64,000 bases of DNA from Pseudomonas poae (GTDB taxonomy: Bacteria; Pseudomonadota; Gammaproteobacteria; Pseudomonadales; Pseudomonadaceae). Location of the stretch: NCBI RefSeq assembly GCF_001439785.1, contig NZ_JYLI01000001.1, positions 186,001 to 250,000 on the forward strand, given 5' to 3'. Below are positions 18,553 to 27,914 of this stretch, piece by piece; within the stretch, counting starts at the first letter, position 1, and every line of letters begins with the position of its first letter. The translations under genes were made by a program, and so were the position numbers. Below the pieces are notes generated by a model. The model was not told the DNA's origin. It made no database searches and saw only the letters and a list, made by a program, of their open reading frames with translations.

Positions 18553-18568
18553 CCTGCCAAGTGGTAGG
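18553..18568. promoter_or_regulatory. Candidate TetR operator, site 1
   Basis: The 16-bp sequence CCTGCCAAGTGGTAGG is a near-palindrome. It lies 49 bp upstream of the GST start. The second site at 18607 is its reverse complement except for one central base. Paired sites between divergent gene and regulator are the normal layout for TetR repressors. Confidence 0.65.
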
Positions 18569-18606
18569 CAAAGATTGGGCGCCTTCACTGACCCTGTCAA
18601 GCACTA

Positions 18607-18622
18607 CCTACCAGTTGGCAGG
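18607..18622. promoter_or_regulatory. Candidate TetR operator, site 2
   Basis: The 16-bp sequence CCTACCAGTTGGCAGG is the reverse complement of site 1 apart from the centre. It lies 55 bp upstream of the tetR start. The centres of the two sites are 54 bp apart, close to five helical turns, so both would face the same side of the DNA. Confidence 0.65.
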
Positions 18623-18677
18623 CAAACGCTTCTCGACGTAGAATCACACCCCTATCCCTAAACCAAGGAATCGACCC

Positions 18678-19241
18678 GTGAGCGCAAACGCACGCGAAGC
18701 CATCCTCGAAGCCGCCAGGATTTCGGCCCAGCACTACGGCTACAACGGCATCAACTTTCGCAGCATTGGCGAAACGGTGGGGATCAAGAACGCCAGCATC
18801 TACTACCACTTTCCCAGCAAGGCTGACCTCGGCGCCGCCGTGGCCAGGCGTTACTGGGAGGACACAGCAGCGGTTCTCGACACCCTGCGCAGCGATCATC
18901 CGCAGCCACTGGACTGCCTGCAGCATTACCCGAACATCTTTCGCAAGACCCTCGAAGACGGCAACCGCCTGTGCCTCTCCAGCTTCATGGCGGCCGAGTA
19001 TCAGGATTTGCCGCAAGCCGTGAAGCAGGAGGTGCTGACGTTTGCCGACATCAATGTCGCCTGGCTTGCGGATGTGCTCGCACAACTGGGCACTGGCGAT
19101 ACCGACGCGTGCCAGCGCCGCGCACGTGCCATCTATACCGCTATTGCCGGCGCGCAATTGATCGCTCGCACCCGTACCGACATCGACCTGTACGACGAGC
19201 TGGTGCAAACCTACCGGGACACGGGGTTGATCCCGGTCTAG
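18678..19241 (+). CDS. TetR/AcrR family transcriptional repressor
   Basis: Protein of 187 residues starting at GTG (18678), with AAGGAA upstream. The N-terminal helix-turn-helix is clear: NFRSIGETVGIKNASIYYHF, then PSKADL. The C-terminal ligand domain has Cys residues (C95 region LCLSS) that could sense electrophiles, as in NemR-type repressors, but this is only a suggestion. It is divergent from a GST gene, and the shared gap has two matched palindromes, which fits autoregulation plus control of the GST. Confidence 0.9.
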   Translation: MSANAREAILEAARISAQHYGYNGINFRSIGETVGIKNASIYYHFPSKADLGAAVARRYWEDTAAVLDTLRSDHPQPLDCLQHYPNIFRKTLEDGNRLCLSSFMAAEYQDLPQAVKQEVLTFADINVAWLADVLAQLGTGDTDACQRRARAIYTAIAGAQLIARTRTDIDLYDELVQTYRDTGLIPV

Positions 19242-19386
19242 CGAATGCGCTTGAGCGAGGAAAAGTTGTACACAAAATAGCGCTAAAGTTTTGCCACCAT
19301 CGAGCCGAGACAGTCAGTGAAATCAAATCGCCGTGTCCGCCCAGGGCAGACGATTTGGCCCGCCCTCCCCGCTGATGGTCGTCTCC

Positions 19387-21327
19387 ATGAAAATAAAGAA
19401 CAAGCTGGTGCTCGCGTTTGTCTGCGTCGCGTTTATCCCGGTCAGTCTGGTCGCGGTGATCTCTGTCATGAACACACGGACCGAGGCGGTCGATCAGTTC
19501 ATTGATGGCAGCACCCGAGAAATTCGCCAGATCGATGGCAATATCCGGCAGTTCTTCGACGGTACGGTGCAGAACGTCGACCAAATGGCTTCAGATCCTG
19601 TATACACTTCTGTTGACACGCTGAAGAACTACCAGGCCGCCGATGCGGCCAGCCAACCCATGCCGCCCCAAGCGCAGCAGGTGATCGATCAGTTTGCGCG
19701 CTTTGGCAAGACTCATCCCTCGGCGGCCATTTTGTCTATCGGCCTCGAAGACGGCACCTACGTCAAATGGCCTGACGATCCCCAACTGGCCAAATACGAC
19801 CCGCGCGCCCGCCCGTGGTACAAGGCCGCCATGGCCAGCCCCGGCAAGACCGTGCGCACCCCGGCTTATTATTACGACAAGGATGATGTGGCCCTGGTGG
19901 GTACCGCACGCACTTTGCTGGATAACGCCGGCAAGCCCAAGGGCGTGTTCGTGGTGAGTGTCTCGCTGAAGAACCTCACCGAGTTGCTCAAAAGCATCAA
20001 GCTGGGCGACAGCGGCTATGTGATGCTGATCGAAGACGGTGTGGTGCTGGTGGACCCGCGCGACGCCGCGCACAACTTCAAGCCGCTCAAGGACCTTGGC
20101 GCACCTTACGCGCAACTGGCCAACACCGCTCAGGGCTCCACCGAGGTGGTGATCGATGGCGTGCGCTACATGGCCAACATCTGGACCTCACCCGGCCTGG
20201 GCTGGCGTTATGTGGGGCTGATCGAATACAACGAAGTGATGGCGGCCGCAACCCGCATGACCTACATCACCGCCGTGATCGTGGTGGTGCTGGTGCTGAT
20301 CTTCGGGCTGCTCGCGGCGGCGTTTTCCAAGGTGATCGTCAAACCGATCGGCCAGGTCAGCAGCGGCTTGCAGTCGATCGCCGAGGGCGAAGGCGACCTG
20401 CGCCATGACCTGCAGGTCCTGGGCAAGGATGAAACCGCCGAACTGGCCGGCTGGTTCAACAAGTTTCTCGCCGCGATTCGCCATCTGATTCAGCGCATCG
20501 GATCGGCGTCGACCAATTTGCAGGACGCCTCACGGGTCAATAGCGAAGTGGCGCACAACATGAACGAAGCGGCCGGGCGCCAGCGCGAGGCTGTGGAACT
20601 GGTCTCGACCGCGTTCAATGAAATGGTCGCCACTGCCAACGAGGTGGCGCGCTCCTGCAGCGGCGCGGCCGAGTCGGCCGAAAACGGCCACCGCCGGGTC
20701 GCCGAGGGCAAGCAGCAGATCGAAGTGACCACCGACAACGTCAACCGCCTGGGCCGGCGCCTGAGCGAATCGTCCCAGGCCATGGTCGAGCTGGAAGCCG
20801 GCAGCCGCAGCATCAACCAGATCCTCGGCACCATCCGCGCGATTGCCGAACAGACCAACCTGCTGGCGCTCAACGCCGCCATCGAAGCCGCCCGGGCCGG
20901 CGACCAGGGCCGTGGCTTTGCGGTGGTGGCCGATGAAGTGCGCGCCCTGGCCAAACGCACCTCCGACTCCACCGGCGAAATCGAACACCTGCTGGGCTCC
21001 CTCGGCAGCAAGACCGAGGAAGTCACGCAGAAAATGAACAGTTGCATGGACTTGTCGCGTGCCAGTGTGTCGTCCATCGAAAGTGCGCGCGACAGCTTCG
21101 AAGGCATCCAGACGTCGGTCAACGAAATCCGCGACCAGAACCTGCAAATCTCCGCCGCCGCCGAGGAACAACACAGTGTGGCCGAAGAGATCAACCGGCA
21201 TATCCAGCAGATCTACGACGAAGCACGGCTGGTGGAAAGCCTGGCCCATTCGGCGCAGGACGACTCGGGGCGGCTGTCACAACTGTCGGATGAGTTGAAT
21301 GGGTTGGTGGGACGGTTCAAGTCCTAG
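19387..21327 (+). CDS. Methyl-accepting chemotaxis protein with dCache_1 sensor
   Basis: Receptor of 646 residues. It has a membrane segment at 7-29, a periplasmic double-Cache domain at about 35-275, a second membrane segment at about 280-305, a HAMP domain, and a signalling domain with [19 protein letters not shown] and [13 protein letters not shown]. The sensor keeps most of the amino-acid binding pattern: Y137, R142, W144, Y145 and the tyrosines at 161-163. The aspartate that usually closes the motif is replaced by S191 in VFVVSVSL. The ligand may therefore be an altered amine or another small molecule. The start at 19387 (MKIKNK) is preferred over 19375 and 19333. Confidence 0.92.
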   Translation: MKIKNKLVLAFVCVAFIPVSLVAVISVMNTRTEAVDQFIDGSTREIRQIDGNIRQFFDGTVQNVDQMASDPVYTSVDTLKNYQAADAASQPMPPQAQQVIDQFARFGKTHPSAAILSIGLEDGTYVKWPDDPQLAKYDPRARPWYKAAMASPGKTVRTPAYYYDKDDVALVGTARTLLDNAGKPKGVFVVSVSLKNLTELLKSIKLGDSGYVMLIEDGVVLVDPRDAAHNFKPLKDLGAPYAQLANTAQGSTEVVIDGVRYMANIWTSPGLGWRYVGLIEYNEVMAAATRMTYITAVIVVVLVLIFGLLAAAFSKVIVKPIGQVSSGLQSIAEGEGDLRHDLQVLGKDETAELAGWFNKFLAAIRHLIQRIGSASTNLQDASRVNSEVAHNMNEAAGRQREAVELVSTAFNEMVATANEVARSCSGAAESAENGHRRVAEGKQQIEVTTDNVNRLGRRLSESSQAMVELEAGSRSINQILGTIRAIAEQTNLLALNAAIEAARAGDQGRGFAVVADEVRALAKRTSDSTGEIEHLLGSLGSKTEEVTQKMNSCMDLSRASVSSIESARDSFEGIQTSVNEIRDQNLQISAAAEEQHSVAEEINRHIQQIYDEARLVESLAHSAQDDSGRLSQLSDELNGLVGRFKS

Positions 21328-21360
21328 GGACTGATTAACCGTTTGTATGAGCGAACCCTT

Positions 21361-21543
21361 GTGGCGAGCAGGCTTGCCCTGCGTTGGGGTGCGAAGCGCC
21401 CCCAATCCAGCAAAGTGCGGTGTATCTGATACGGCTCAGCGCCTGGTTTTGGGGCTGCTGCGCAGCCCAACGCAGGACAAGCCTGCTCGCCACAGGGAAT
21501 CTGCGCTTTAACTGAATGGCATTAGGGCAAGCCTGATCGCCAC
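21361..21543. repeat. Composite REP element (REPIN copy 2 plus a third REP)
   Basis: Bases 21361-21493 are a 133-bp REPIN, inverted relative to copy 1. It continues through a 40-bp spacer (GGGAATCTGCGCTTTAACTG and onward) to a third REP ending at 21543. The whole 183-bp unit recurs in opposite orientation at 39418-39600, with the same length and spacer. It lies between the convergent ends of the dCache receptor and uvsE. Confidence 0.88.
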
Positions 21544-21573
21544 AACAGGCCCGCTCATCACAGAGAAGCTGTG

Positions 21574-22611
21574 TCAGCTGGAGGCCGCTGAGCTTTTTTT
21601 GAAATGCTCATAAAACGCCAGCGCCGCCACGTTTTTGTCCTTGGCTTCGAGCATGATGTCGAAACGATCAAAAAACTGCAGCGCGTAATCGTTGGTCCAG
21701 CGGTTCCACATTTGCGCGCTGTGGCCATACAGGTCGCGCTTGGAGACCACCTTCAACAAGGCGTCCATCTCCAGTTTGTGCTCGGCGTCAAAACCCATTT
21801 CCTGCAATACCTCCTGGGGCTGGGAGTAATGCATGGTCGGGCGCACGCCGCGCCAGCTTTCGATCACACGGGCAACCCGTGGCGAGTCGGGGTCGATGTA
21901 GTCGTTTTCGTTGATCCAGCAGTGGTGAATATCCAGCACCACCGGCGCCAGGTCGGCCACTTGCAGGCAGTGATCGAGGCCGTAGGTCTTTTCGTCGTTT
22001 TCGAACGTAATGCAGTTGCGCGCCACCTCCGATAAACGCCGCCATACCGCACGCGTGCCCTCCACGCCCAGGCGACCGGCGATGTGCACGTTGCACTTGA
22101 GGTCCTGGAAACGCCGGCCATAGCCCATCATGCGGATCATGTCAGCGTGGTATTCGAATTCGGCCAGGCTGTTTTCCACCACGCCTGGGTTTTCCGAGCC
22201 TAGCACGCAGTACTGGCCGGGGTGGAATGACAGGCGAATGTCCGACGCGCGCGCAAGGTCGCCAATGGCGGCGAAGCCTTCGAGCAATTGGCTGGCAATG
22301 GCCGGGTCCTGGTAGACGGCAGCGACTTTAGGGTGGCTGTAGAACGGCAGCAGATCGCTGCTCAAACGCAGCATGCGCAGGGTCGGCGGCAGTTCGGCGA
22401 CGTAGGCCAGCAAACGCAGTTGGGCCGCCAGGTTGTGGGTGACCACCTCGACCAGCCTGGCGCGAGCGACCTCGGGGGCTACGCTGTCCATCCAGCGCAA
22501 CGTGGTGGTACGCGGGTTGTACGGGCCCTCGATCAGCTTGAGGGCGCTGGTGGAGAGCAGCCGTTCGGGGTGCTTGTACTGGCACGCGAAACCGATACGA
22601 GGGTGGGTCAT
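21574..22611 (-). CDS. uvsE: UV damage endonuclease UvsE/UvdE
   Basis: TIM-barrel endonuclease of 345 residues that nicks DNA 5' of UV photoproducts, an alternative to nucleotide excision repair. Family marks include IGFACQYK at the N-terminus, LRLSSDLLPF, the metal-site histidines in SFHPGQY and VLDIHHCWIN, FENDEKTYGL, and HYSQPQE. The ATG at 22611 (MTHPRIGF) is chosen over 22626. Many proteobacteria lack this enzyme, but it is scattered among pseudomonads. Confidence 0.92.
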   Translation of the reverse strand: MTHPRIGFACQYKHPERLLSTSALKLIEGPYNPRTTTLRWMDSVAPEVARARLVEVVTHNLAAQLRLLAYVAELPPTLRMLRLSSDLLPFYSHPKVAAVYQDPAIASQLLEGFAAIGDLARASDIRLSFHPGQYCVLGSENPGVVENSLAEFEYHADMIRMMGYGRRFQDLKCNVHIAGRLGVEGTRAVWRRLSEVARNCITFENDEKTYGLDHCLQVADLAPVVLDIHHCWINENDYIDPDSPRVARVIESWRGVRPTMHYSQPQEVLQEMGFDAEHKLEMDALLKVVSKRDLYGHSAQMWNRWTNDYALQFFDRFDIMLEAKDKNVAALAFYEHFKKSSAASS

Positions 22612-22786
22612 GGAGGGGCCTGGCATGGAAGTATTGAGCAGGATTGTACGGCGTTAGGTGGGCGGCGGGCCTTGCGGTTCATAATATTTAGACACGAGAC
22701 GCGCTGAACTTTCTGACAAACGCTGCGCTCCTTTCCTATGCGCTGCCCCGAACCTGGGGCGTTGTACAACAAGGAGCCGCTCCCCC

Positions 22787-23203
22787 ATGACTACCCTTCC
22801 CGCGTATCGACGCATCACTCCCGGGCCGCTGCACGCGACCTTGCTCGCCGGCACCGTGCCGCTGTTTCTCGGCGCCCTGCTCAGTGACATCGCCTACACC
22901 CAGACCTTCCAGATTCAGTGGGCCAACTTCGCCTCCTGGCTGATCGCCGGTGCGCTGGTGTTCTGCGGTTTGGCGCTGTTGTGTGCGCTGGTCAACCTGG
23001 TGCGCGCCGAGCGCAAGGCCGGGGCACCGGCGCTGTACGTATTGCTGTTGCTGGTCACCTGGATCCTGGGACTGGTCAATGCCTTCCAACACGCCAAGGA
23101 CGCCTACGCCGCCATGCCCGCCGGCCTGGTGCTGTCAGCCATCGTGCTGCTGCTGACCCTGGCGGCAACCTGGATTGGCCTGCGTGCCGGAGGTGGCAAA
23201 TGA
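22787..23203 (+). CDS. DUF2231-type membrane protein
   Basis: Inner-membrane protein of 138 residues with four hydrophobic segments. The opening GPLHATLLAGTVPLFLGALL then SDIAY matches DUF2231, whose members often sit with c-type cytochrome or sugar dehydrogenase genes. It overlaps the next start by ATGA, so it is coupled to the PQQ-type dehydrogenase and may anchor it or pass electrons. AAGGAG precedes the ATG. Confidence 0.82.
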   Translation: MTTLPAYRRITPGPLHATLLAGTVPLFLGALLSDIAYTQTFQIQWANFASWLIAGALVFCGLALLCALVNLVRAERKAGAPALYVLLLLVTWILGLVNAFQHAKDAYAAMPAGLVLSAIVLLLTLAATWIGLRAGGGK

Positions 23204-24492
23204 AAACGTCCCACACCCTCACCGTGTTGAGCGCTGCACTGCTGCTGGCTGCCTGTGGCGGCGAAGGCGACAAGACCCAGGCCCGTGGCCCGGATCCCAA
23301 GTTGCCGGAACAGCAAAGCAGCCTGCTGCCGAGCATGAAGATTGCCGAGCCGACCCCCTGGGGCGACCAGAAGCCCACCGTGCCCGAAGGCTTCAGCGTG
23401 ACCGCCATCGCCACGGATCTGGCGATCCCGCGCCAGACCCTGGTGCTGCCCAACGGTGACATTCTTGTCGCCGAAGGTCGCGGCGGCAGCGCGGCCAAGC
23501 TCAAGCCCAAGGACGTGATCGCCAGCCTGATCAAGGCCGAAGGCAACACCAAGGTCAAGAGCGGCAACCGCATCACCCTGCTGCGCGATGCGGACGGCGA
23601 CGGCAAATACGAACTCAAAACCGTGTTTGCCGATAACCTCAACGCGCCCTACGGCCTGGCCTTCGCCAACGGCAAGGTGTACGTGGCCAATCAGGATGCG
23701 CTGGTGAGCTTCGACTATGCCGATGGTCAGACCAAAGCCAGCGGCGCCCCGACCAAACTCACCGACCTGCCGGCGCAGATCAATCATCACTGGACCAAGT
23801 CCCTGGCCGTGAGCGAGGACGGACGCCAGCTCTACGTGGGCATCGGCTCCAACAGCAACGTGACCGAACGGGGCATGGAAGTGGAGATCGACCGGGCGAT
23901 GGTCTGGCAGATAGACGCCACCACCGGCGCGCACAAGCCTTACGCCACGGGCCTGCGCAACCCGACCGCGCTGACCATTCAACCGGGTTCCGGGCAGTTG
24001 TGGACGGTGGTCAACGAACGCGACGAACTGGGCCCGGATCTGGTGCCGGACTACCTGACCTCTGTGCGAGAAGGCGCCTTCTACGGCTGGCCTTACAGCT
24101 ACTGGGGGCAAAACGTAGACCCACGCGCGCAACCGCAGAACCCGGCCAAGGTGGCGGCGGCGATCAAGCCGGATTACAGCCTCGGCTCCCACGTGGCGGC
24201 GCTGGGCGTGGACTTTTCCATCCCTGCCATGGGCGAGAAATTTGCCAACGGCGCATTCGTGGGCGAACACGGCAGCTGGAACCGTCCCAACCCGGTGGGC
24301 TACAAGGTGATCTTCGTGCCGTTCAGCAATGGTAAGCCGGCTGGTGGGCCGATTGACTTTGCCACCGGTTTTCGCGGTGATGACGGCAAGACCCGCGGTC
24401 GCCCGGTGGGGGTGACGGTCGACCCCAAAGGGGCGCTGATCATTGCCGATGACCTGGCCAATACCGTTTGGCGAGTCACGCGTAACCCGTAA
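23200..24492 (+). CDS. PQQ-dependent sugar (sorbosone-type) dehydrogenase lipoprotein
   Basis: Protein of 430 residues with a lipobox LLAAC (Cys at 20) followed by GGEGDK. The rest is a six-bladed beta-propeller of the soluble glucose/sorbosone dehydrogenase type. Signs are FSVTAIATDLAIPRQ, LRDADGDGKYE, APYGLAFANGKVYVAN, GLRNPTALTIQ, FYGWPYSYWG and AFVGEHGSWNR with the late RGRPVGV. Such enzymes oxidise sugars or aldehydes in the periplasm using PQQ, but the exact substrate cannot be told. Its start is at the ATGA overlap with the DUF2231 gene. Confidence 0.85.
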   Translation: MKTSHTLTVLSAALLLAACGGEGDKTQARGPDPKLPEQQSSLLPSMKIAEPTPWGDQKPTVPEGFSVTAIATDLAIPRQTLVLPNGDILVAEGRGGSAAKLKPKDVIASLIKAEGNTKVKSGNRITLLRDADGDGKYELKTVFADNLNAPYGLAFANGKVYVANQDALVSFDYADGQTKASGAPTKLTDLPAQINHHWTKSLAVSEDGRQLYVGIGSNSNVTERGMEVEIDRAMVWQIDATTGAHKPYATGLRNPTALTIQPGSGQLWTVVNERDELGPDLVPDYLTSVREGAFYGWPYSYWGQNVDPRAQPQNPAKVAAAIKPDYSLGSHVAALGVDFSIPAMGEKFANGAFVGEHGSWNRPNPVGYKVIFVPFSNGKPAGGPIDFATGFRGDDGKTRGRPVGVTVDPKGALIIADDLANTVWRVTRNP

Positions 24493-24537
24493 CCAGTAAC
24501 CCGGTGATCTCCCTCTGAATAAGCGGAGATCAAACAT

Positions 24538-24624
24538 GTGGGAGGGGGCTTGCTCCCGATGGCAGTGTTTCAGTCAATTATCAGTTGACTGGCCCACCGT
24601 CATCGGGAGCAAGCCCCCTCTTAC
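24538..24624. repeat. REPIN of the GTGGGAG class
   Basis: Left arm GTGGGAGGGGGCTTGCTCCC then GATGGCAGTG; right arm CACCGTCATCGGGAGCAAGC ending in CTCTTAC. The arms are inverted copies around a short A/T-rich middle. It sits between the convergent ends of the sugar dehydrogenase and the ExuT-like gene and may also stop transcription from both sides. Confidence 0.85.
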
Positions 24625-24630
24625 ATTCGT

Positions 24631-26034
24631 TTAAAGGTCAGTGATTTCCTTGTGACGCGGCACCAGCGTCTTCATCACGCTCCACGCCACCAGATACGCC
24701 AGCGCACAGATGGCGAACATGATCATGTAGCCGGTGTGGATGTCATTGATCGACTTGTAATAGTCGAACACCCAGCCGCCGATCTTGGTCATCACCACAC
24801 CGCCCAGGCCGCCAGCCATGCCGCCGATGCCGACCACCGAGGCCACGGTTTTCTGCGGGAACATGTCGGACACGGTAGTGAAGATGTTGCACGACCACGC
24901 CTGGTGCGCCGAGGCCCCCACGCCAATCAGCAATACCGGCACCCAGAAGCTGATATAGCCCAGCGGCTGCGCGAGCAATACCACCAGCGGAAACAGCGCG
25001 ATCACCAGCATGGCTTTCATGCGGCCATCGTAAGGCGCGTCGCCCCTGGCCATGAAGTAGCTGGGGAACCAGCCGCCGCCGATGCTGCCGACCATGGTCA
25101 TGCTGTACAGCACCGCCAGTGGCATCACGATATCCGCGCCTTTCATGCCGTATTGCGCAGACAGGTAGGTGGGCAGCCAGAACAGGAAGAACCACCACAC
25201 GCCGTCGGTCATGAACTTGCCGAAGGCAAAGGCCCAGGTCTGGCGGTAAGTGAGCAATTTGAACCAGGAGACTTTCTTCGTAACGCTGCCGACCGGCTCC
25301 GCCGTGAAGGGCTGTACGGTCTGGTCACTGCGGATGTAGGCCAGTTCTTCGGCCGACAGGCGTTTTTGCTGGTCCGGCTTTTCATACACGGCGGCCCAGA
25401 TTGCCACCCACACGAAGCCGAGCATGCCGATCACCATGAAGGCCGCTTCCCAGCCCCACAGACCGGCAATCAGCGGCACGCAGATCGGCGCCAGGATCGC
25501 GCCCACGTTGGCACCCGAGTTGAAGATACCGGTGGCAAACGAGCGTTCCTTTTTCGGGAAGTATTCGGCGGTGGCCTTGATGGCAATCGGGAAGTTACCC
25601 GCCTCGCCAATCGCCAGCACCGCACGCGCCAGCATGAAACCGGCAATCGACACCGGGATCACCGCCAGGCCGATTGCGCCGCTGACCGCCGCAATCCCCT
25701 CACCCATCGGCACCGCGAACGCATGCAGGATGGCGCCGCTGGACCAGATGCCGATGGCGATGACGTAAGCCGCCTTGGTGCCGATCTTGTCGACAAAGCG
25801 CCCGGCAAACAGCATGGAAATCGCGTAGACAAACTGGAACACCGCCGCAATGTTGGCGTAGTCGGTGTTGCTCCAGCCAAATTGCGTCGACAACTGCGGC
25901 GCCAGCAGGCTGAGCACCTGACGGTCGAGGTAGTTGACGGTGGTGGCGAAGAACAGCATCGCGCAGATGGTCCAGCGATAGTTGCCGACCGCCTGGCCGA
26001 CACGATGGGCACTGATGGGCTCGTTGAGATTCAT
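24631..26034 (-). CDS. MFS transporter, ACS family (ExuT-like)
   Basis: Inner-membrane transporter of 467 residues with 12 hydrophobic segments. It has NYLDRQVLSLLAPQL in the first helix pair, RAVLAIGEAGNFPIAIKAT and the ACS-typical KERSFATGIFNSGANVGAIL. These fit the anion:cation symporter group that includes hexuronate transporter ExuT and galactonate/glucarate transporters. No sugar-acid catabolic genes lie beside it. The promoter side holds a perfect inverted repeat at 26063-26084 that may bind its regulator. Confidence 0.88.
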   Translation of the reverse strand: MNLNEPISAHRVGQAVGNYRWTICAMLFFATTVNYLDRQVLSLLAPQLSTQFGWSNTDYANIAAVFQFVYAISMLFAGRFVDKIGTKAAYVIAIGIWSSGAILHAFAVPMGEGIAAVSGAIGLAVIPVSIAGFMLARAVLAIGEAGNFPIAIKATAEYFPKKERSFATGIFNSGANVGAILAPICVPLIAGLWGWEAAFMVIGMLGFVWVAIWAAVYEKPDQQKRLSAEELAYIRSDQTVQPFTAEPVGSVTKKVSWFKLLTYRQTWAFAFGKFMTDGVWWFFLFWLPTYLSAQYGMKGADIVMPLAVLYSMTMVGSIGGGWFPSYFMARGDAPYDGRMKAMLVIALFPLVVLLAQPLGYISFWVPVLLIGVGASAHQAWSCNIFTTVSDMFPQKTVASVVGIGGMAGGLGGVVMTKIGGWVFDYYKSINDIHTGYMIMFAICALAYLVAWSVMKTLVPRHKEITDL

Positions 26035-26062
26035 GGCATCACTTTTTTATTTTTTTAGGTAG

Positions 26063-26084
26063 GACATATGTAACGTCATATGTC
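26063..26084. promoter_or_regulatory. Perfect inverted repeat, candidate operator
   Basis: GACATATG and CATATGTC are exact 8-bp inverted repeats separated by 6 bp. The site lies about 29 bp upstream of the ExuT-like start codon, where a repressor could block its promoter. The size and layout suit a GntR- or IclR-type dimer, but no such gene is near. Confidence 0.55.
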
Positions 26085-26360
26085 GTCGTACAACTGTGAC
26101 TTTTATATCGGGACGGCTACGGGGTGTCAATCTGAAAGATGGCCTATCAGCAAGGATTTAAAGGGGTGTGAAACATGCCACCCTCGGCAAGTTGTAGGAT
26201 GACAGCCGCGCACCACTCGATCGCGTTTGCGCCTGCAGGCGGAAAAGGCAAAAAAATATGCAACAAGGTGAATTATTTCGTGTCCGCGTGTATCTGAACC
26301 AGCACAGCGGTGCCACTGCAACGATGGCATCCCCCCTGTTCTGTTTTTAGAGTGGCCCGC
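26085..26360. other. Divergent promoter gap (ExuT-like / proP)
   Basis: The 326-bp gap between the two divergent transporter genes is A/T-richer than its surroundings. Apart from the inverted repeat already listed, it holds a run GGCAAAAAAATATGC about 110 bp before proP, which is a plausible promoter region. No small gene, REP or terminator is visible in it. I cannot place an exact -10/-35 pair for proP. Confidence 0.4.
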
Positions 26361-27863
26361 ATGAAATTACGTAAGAAAAGCGTCAAACCCATCGGTTTGA
26401 AAGACATCACCATTGTCGACGATGCCAAGATGCGCAAGGCGATCACCGCTGCCGCACTGGGTAACGCCATGGAATGGTTCGATTTTGGCGTCTATGGGTT
26501 CGTCGCCTATGTGCTCGGCAAGGTGTTCTTCCCGGACGCCTCCCCCAGCGTGCAAATGATCGCGGCCCTGGCCACTTTTTCCGTGCCCTTCCTGATTCGT
26601 CCGCTGGGCGGCCTGTTCTTCGGTGCGCTGGGGGACAAGTACGGACGACAGAAAGTCCTCGCCGCCACCATCGTGATCATGTCCCTGAGCACGTTCGCTA
26701 TCGGCCTGATCCCCGGCTACGCCTCCATCGGCATCTGGGCACCGATCCTGCTGCTGCTGTGCAAAATGGCCCAGGGCTTCTCGGTGGGAGGTGAATACAC
26801 CGGCGCATCGATCTTCGTCGCCGAATATGCTCCGGACCGCAAGCGCGGCTTCCTGGGCAGTTGGCTGGACTTCGGCTCGATCGCCGGTTTCGTACTGGGC
26901 GCGGGCGTGGTGGTGCTGATCTCCACCGTACTGGGTGAGGCGGACTTCGAAGCTTGGGGCTGGCGCCTGCCGTTCTTCCTGGCCCTGCCCCTGGGCATGA
27001 TCGGCCTGTACCTGCGCCATGCACTGGAAGAGACCCCGGCCTTTCAACAGCACGTCGACAAGCTCGAACAGGGCGACCGCGAAGGCCTGACCCACGGCCC
27101 CAAGGTGTCGTTCAAGGAGATCGCCACCAAGCACTGGCGCAGCCTGCTGACCTGCATCGGTATCGTCGCGGCCACCAACGTGACGTACTACATGCTGCTC
27201 ACCTACATGCCCAGTTACCTGTCGCATAACTTGCACTACGCCGAAAACAGCGGCGTGCTGATCATCATCGCGATCATGGTGGGCATGCTTTTCGTGCAGC
27301 CGTTCATCGGCTTTGTCAGCGACAAGATCGGCCGCAAGCCCTTTATCATCGCCGGCAGCATCGGCCTGCTATTCCTGTCGATCCCGGCGTTCATGCTGAT
27401 CACCAGCGGCAAGACCGGCCTGATCTTCGCTGGCCTGCTGATCCTTGCCGTGGTGCTGAACTTCTTTATCGGCGTGATGGCTTCGACATTGCCGGCGATG
27501 TTCCCCACTCACCTGCGCTACAGCGCCCTGGCCAGCGCGTTCAACGTGTCGGTACTGATCGCCGGCGTCACCCCGACGGCAGTGGCCTGGCTGGTGGAAA
27601 GCACCAACAACCTGTTTATGCCGGCCTACTACCTGATGGTGTTCGCGGTGATTGGCCTGATCACCGGCCTGACCATGAAGGAAACCGCCAACAGGCCGCT
27701 GCGCGGCGCGGCGCCGGCTGCGTCGGACATGGAAGAAGCCAAGGAACTGTTGCAGGAGCATCACGATAATATCGAGCAGAAGATCGAGGATATCGATGCG
27801 GAAATTGCCGCACTGGAAGCCAAGCGTAACAATCTGGTACAACAGCATCCACGCATCAACTAG
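26361..27863 (+). CDS. proP: Proline/glycine betaine osmoprotectant transporter ProP
   Basis: MFS proton symporter of 500 residues, the same length as E. coli ProP. It takes up proline, glycine betaine and ectoine under osmotic stress. The N-terminal region has KMRKAITAAALGNAMEWFDF and the loop GALGDKYGRQKVL; the membrane part has GFSVGGEYTGASIFVAEYAP. The long cytoplasmic tail from about residue 455 is a coiled coil (EELLQEHHDNIEQK-like heptads, IEDIDAEIAALEAKRNNL), which in E. coli tunes the osmotic set point. The ATG at 26361 is the match to the family start. Confidence 0.93.
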   Translation: MKLRKKSVKPIGLKDITIVDDAKMRKAITAAALGNAMEWFDFGVYGFVAYVLGKVFFPDASPSVQMIAALATFSVPFLIRPLGGLFFGALGDKYGRQKVLAATIVIMSLSTFAIGLIPGYASIGIWAPILLLLCKMAQGFSVGGEYTGASIFVAEYAPDRKRGFLGSWLDFGSIAGFVLGAGVVVLISTVLGEADFEAWGWRLPFFLALPLGMIGLYLRHALEETPAFQQHVDKLEQGDREGLTHGPKVSFKEIATKHWRSLLTCIGIVAATNVTYYMLLTYMPSYLSHNLHYAENSGVLIIIAIMVGMLFVQPFIGFVSDKIGRKPFIIAGSIGLLFLSIPAFMLITSGKTGLIFAGLLILAVVLNFFIGVMASTLPAMFPTHLRYSALASAFNVSVLIAGVTPTAVAWLVESTNNLFMPAYYLMVFAVIGLITGLTMKETANRPLRGAAPAASDMEEAKELLQEHHDNIEQKIEDIDAEIAALEAKRNNLVQQHPRIN

Positions 27864-27875
27864 TACCTGACTGTA

Positions 27876-27900
27876 CGGGGTGGCTCCGGCCACCTCGTTT
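27876..27900 (+). terminator. Weak hairpin after proP
   Basis: GGTGGC and GCCACC form a 6-bp stem with a TCCG loop, followed by TCGTTT. The T run is short, so termination would be partial. Confidence 0.35.
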
Positions 27901-27914
27901 CTGGAGTGTTCCGC

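Noticed and set aside
24652..26058. Plus-strand 468-codon frame opposite the ExuT-like gene
   Set aside because: His- and Arg-rich shadow peptide; the minus-strand transporter has clear membrane helices and family motifs.
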